NCBI RefSeq assembly: GCF_001315945.1
Contig: NZ_BBBG01000006.1
Span: 1-64,000, forward strand
Length of the DNA stretch: 64,000 bases
Source of the DNA: Methanogenium cariaci JCM 10550
Lineage (GTDB): Archaea; Halobacteriota; Methanomicrobia; Methanomicrobiales; Methanomicrobiaceae
Reading direction: 5' to 3'
Part shown: positions 63,710 through 64,000 of the stretch, in pieces
Layout of the letters: the number at the start of each line of letters is the position of its first letter
How positions within the stretch are numbered: the first letter of the stretch is position 1
Made by a program: the position numbers and the translations under genes
Notes under the pieces: model-generated
Database searches by the model: none
Seen by the model: the letters and a program-made list of their open reading frames with translations, nothing else
Told to the model about the DNA's origin: nothing

Positions 63710-64000
63710 TTATCTCAGTACAAATTCTCCCATCTGGATCGCCTTTGCACTCTCCTTGTCAAGTATCATGTAATCGATATGGCCGTAGTACGGGATTGTA
63801 AAGTTTGCCGCCGCAGATGCAGGCTCAAACACGAATACATTATCGGACGCATCGTTTTCATCGCAGGTAAGAACCAGCCTGTCCCCTCCTGTTATAAAGC
63901 CGTCCGCATCACCGCCCATCTCGGTTAGATAATTAAAATTGGCATGGCCGGTCATATTGTCAAGGTTTGAAAGGATGATGCTTTTGTCATCGTATTCGAG
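63710..64000 (-). CDS. Pilin-like surface protein, 5' partial
   Basis: The open frame enters from the right edge and ends at 63710. It contains DNMTGHANFNYLTEMGGDAD and CDENDASDNVFVFEPASAAA, a polar beta-rich sequence like the C-terminal domains of archaeal pilins, and sits just upstream of another pilin gene on the same strand. The N-terminal pilin helix is outside the window, so the family is inferred from context. Confidence 0.55.
   Translation of the reverse strand, partial: LEYDDKSIILSNLDNMTGHANFNYLTEMGGDADGFITGGDRLVLTCDENDASDNVFVFEPASAAANFTIPYYGHIDYMILDKESAKAIQMGEFVLR

Noticed and set aside
1-64000. G7 runs as phase-variable contingency switches
   Set aside because: They affect housekeeping genes in the same way as surface genes, and paralogues show the 4-versus-7 pattern of a consensus error.

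Overview
The window looks like part of a chromosome of a methanogenic archaeon, most likely of the order Methanomicrobiales. The evidence is a two-subunit archaeal DNA polymerase D large subunit with a Pol-II-type intein, a methanogen-type thymidylate synthase, MJ1316/DUF504, UPF0182, UDG family 4 and RRM proteins, TATA boxes close to start codons, and archaeal type IV pilins. No methanogenesis gene is present, so the assignment rests on family distribution. GC-rich core genes alternate with AT-rich islands (about 2.1-6.7, 23.3-25.9 and 59-64 kb) that hold accessory genes.

The sequence has a pervasive quality problem that shapes the annotation. G or C runs are very often exactly 7 (sometimes 8) bases where homology predicts 4 to 7. 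Some give in-frame extra Gly-Gly or Pro-Pro pairs and others break the frame, even in housekeeping genes (polymerase D, DnaK, thymidylate synthase). Smaller indels occur elsewhere. I therefore give one CDS per inferred gene across such breaks and treat most of them as probable sequence errors, not pseudogenes.

Layout: 0-7 kb has an HPS-RraA fusion, a YIP1 protein, mntP, a HEPN/MNT toxin-antitoxin cassette bracketed by a repeat of the mntP 3' end, an unknown protein with a distant second copy at 23.4-24 kb, a membrane wHTH regulator and a secreted C39-like protease. 7-10 kb is an operon of two aryl-CoA ligases and an ACT protein. 10-18 kb carries an HdeD-like protein, a stand-alone Cas1 homologue, acylphosphatase, a HEAT-repeat protein, thymidylate synthase and polC with a mini-intein. 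18-23 kb has an APC permease, a TIM-barrel protein, DUF47/Pit phosphate uptake and tRNA-Leu. 24-28.5 kb holds a MazF-like/Panacea pair, DUF2513, an MFS exporter and a RelBE pair.

28.5-43 kb carries a 5'-nucleotidase, a class III aminotransferase, a PadR-ABC export operon, GT2 and UbiA genes, TetR, Fe-ADH, an RNB exonuclease, twin RRM proteins, an ABC ATPase, DUF504 and a TauE/SafE permease. 43-47.7 kb is a tandem array of three lipoprotein serpins whose spacers contain fragments of the upstream tauE gene. 47.8-51.3 kb is grpE-dnaK-dnaJ. 51.5-59 kb has a lipoprotein, a sulfite-reductase-like protein, a queuosine-precursor transporter, UPF0182, uracil-DNA glycosylase and an iron-sulfur flavoprotein. 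59-64 kb holds an ISL3 transposase remnant, a PQQ-type propeller surface protein and two pilin-like proteins.

The most interesting items are the Cas1 homologue with two of three catalytic positions replaced, the serpin array with divergent reactive loops, the Panacea/MazF-like pair, the HEPN/MNT cassette flanked by mntP repeats, and the polC mini-intein ending in Gln.
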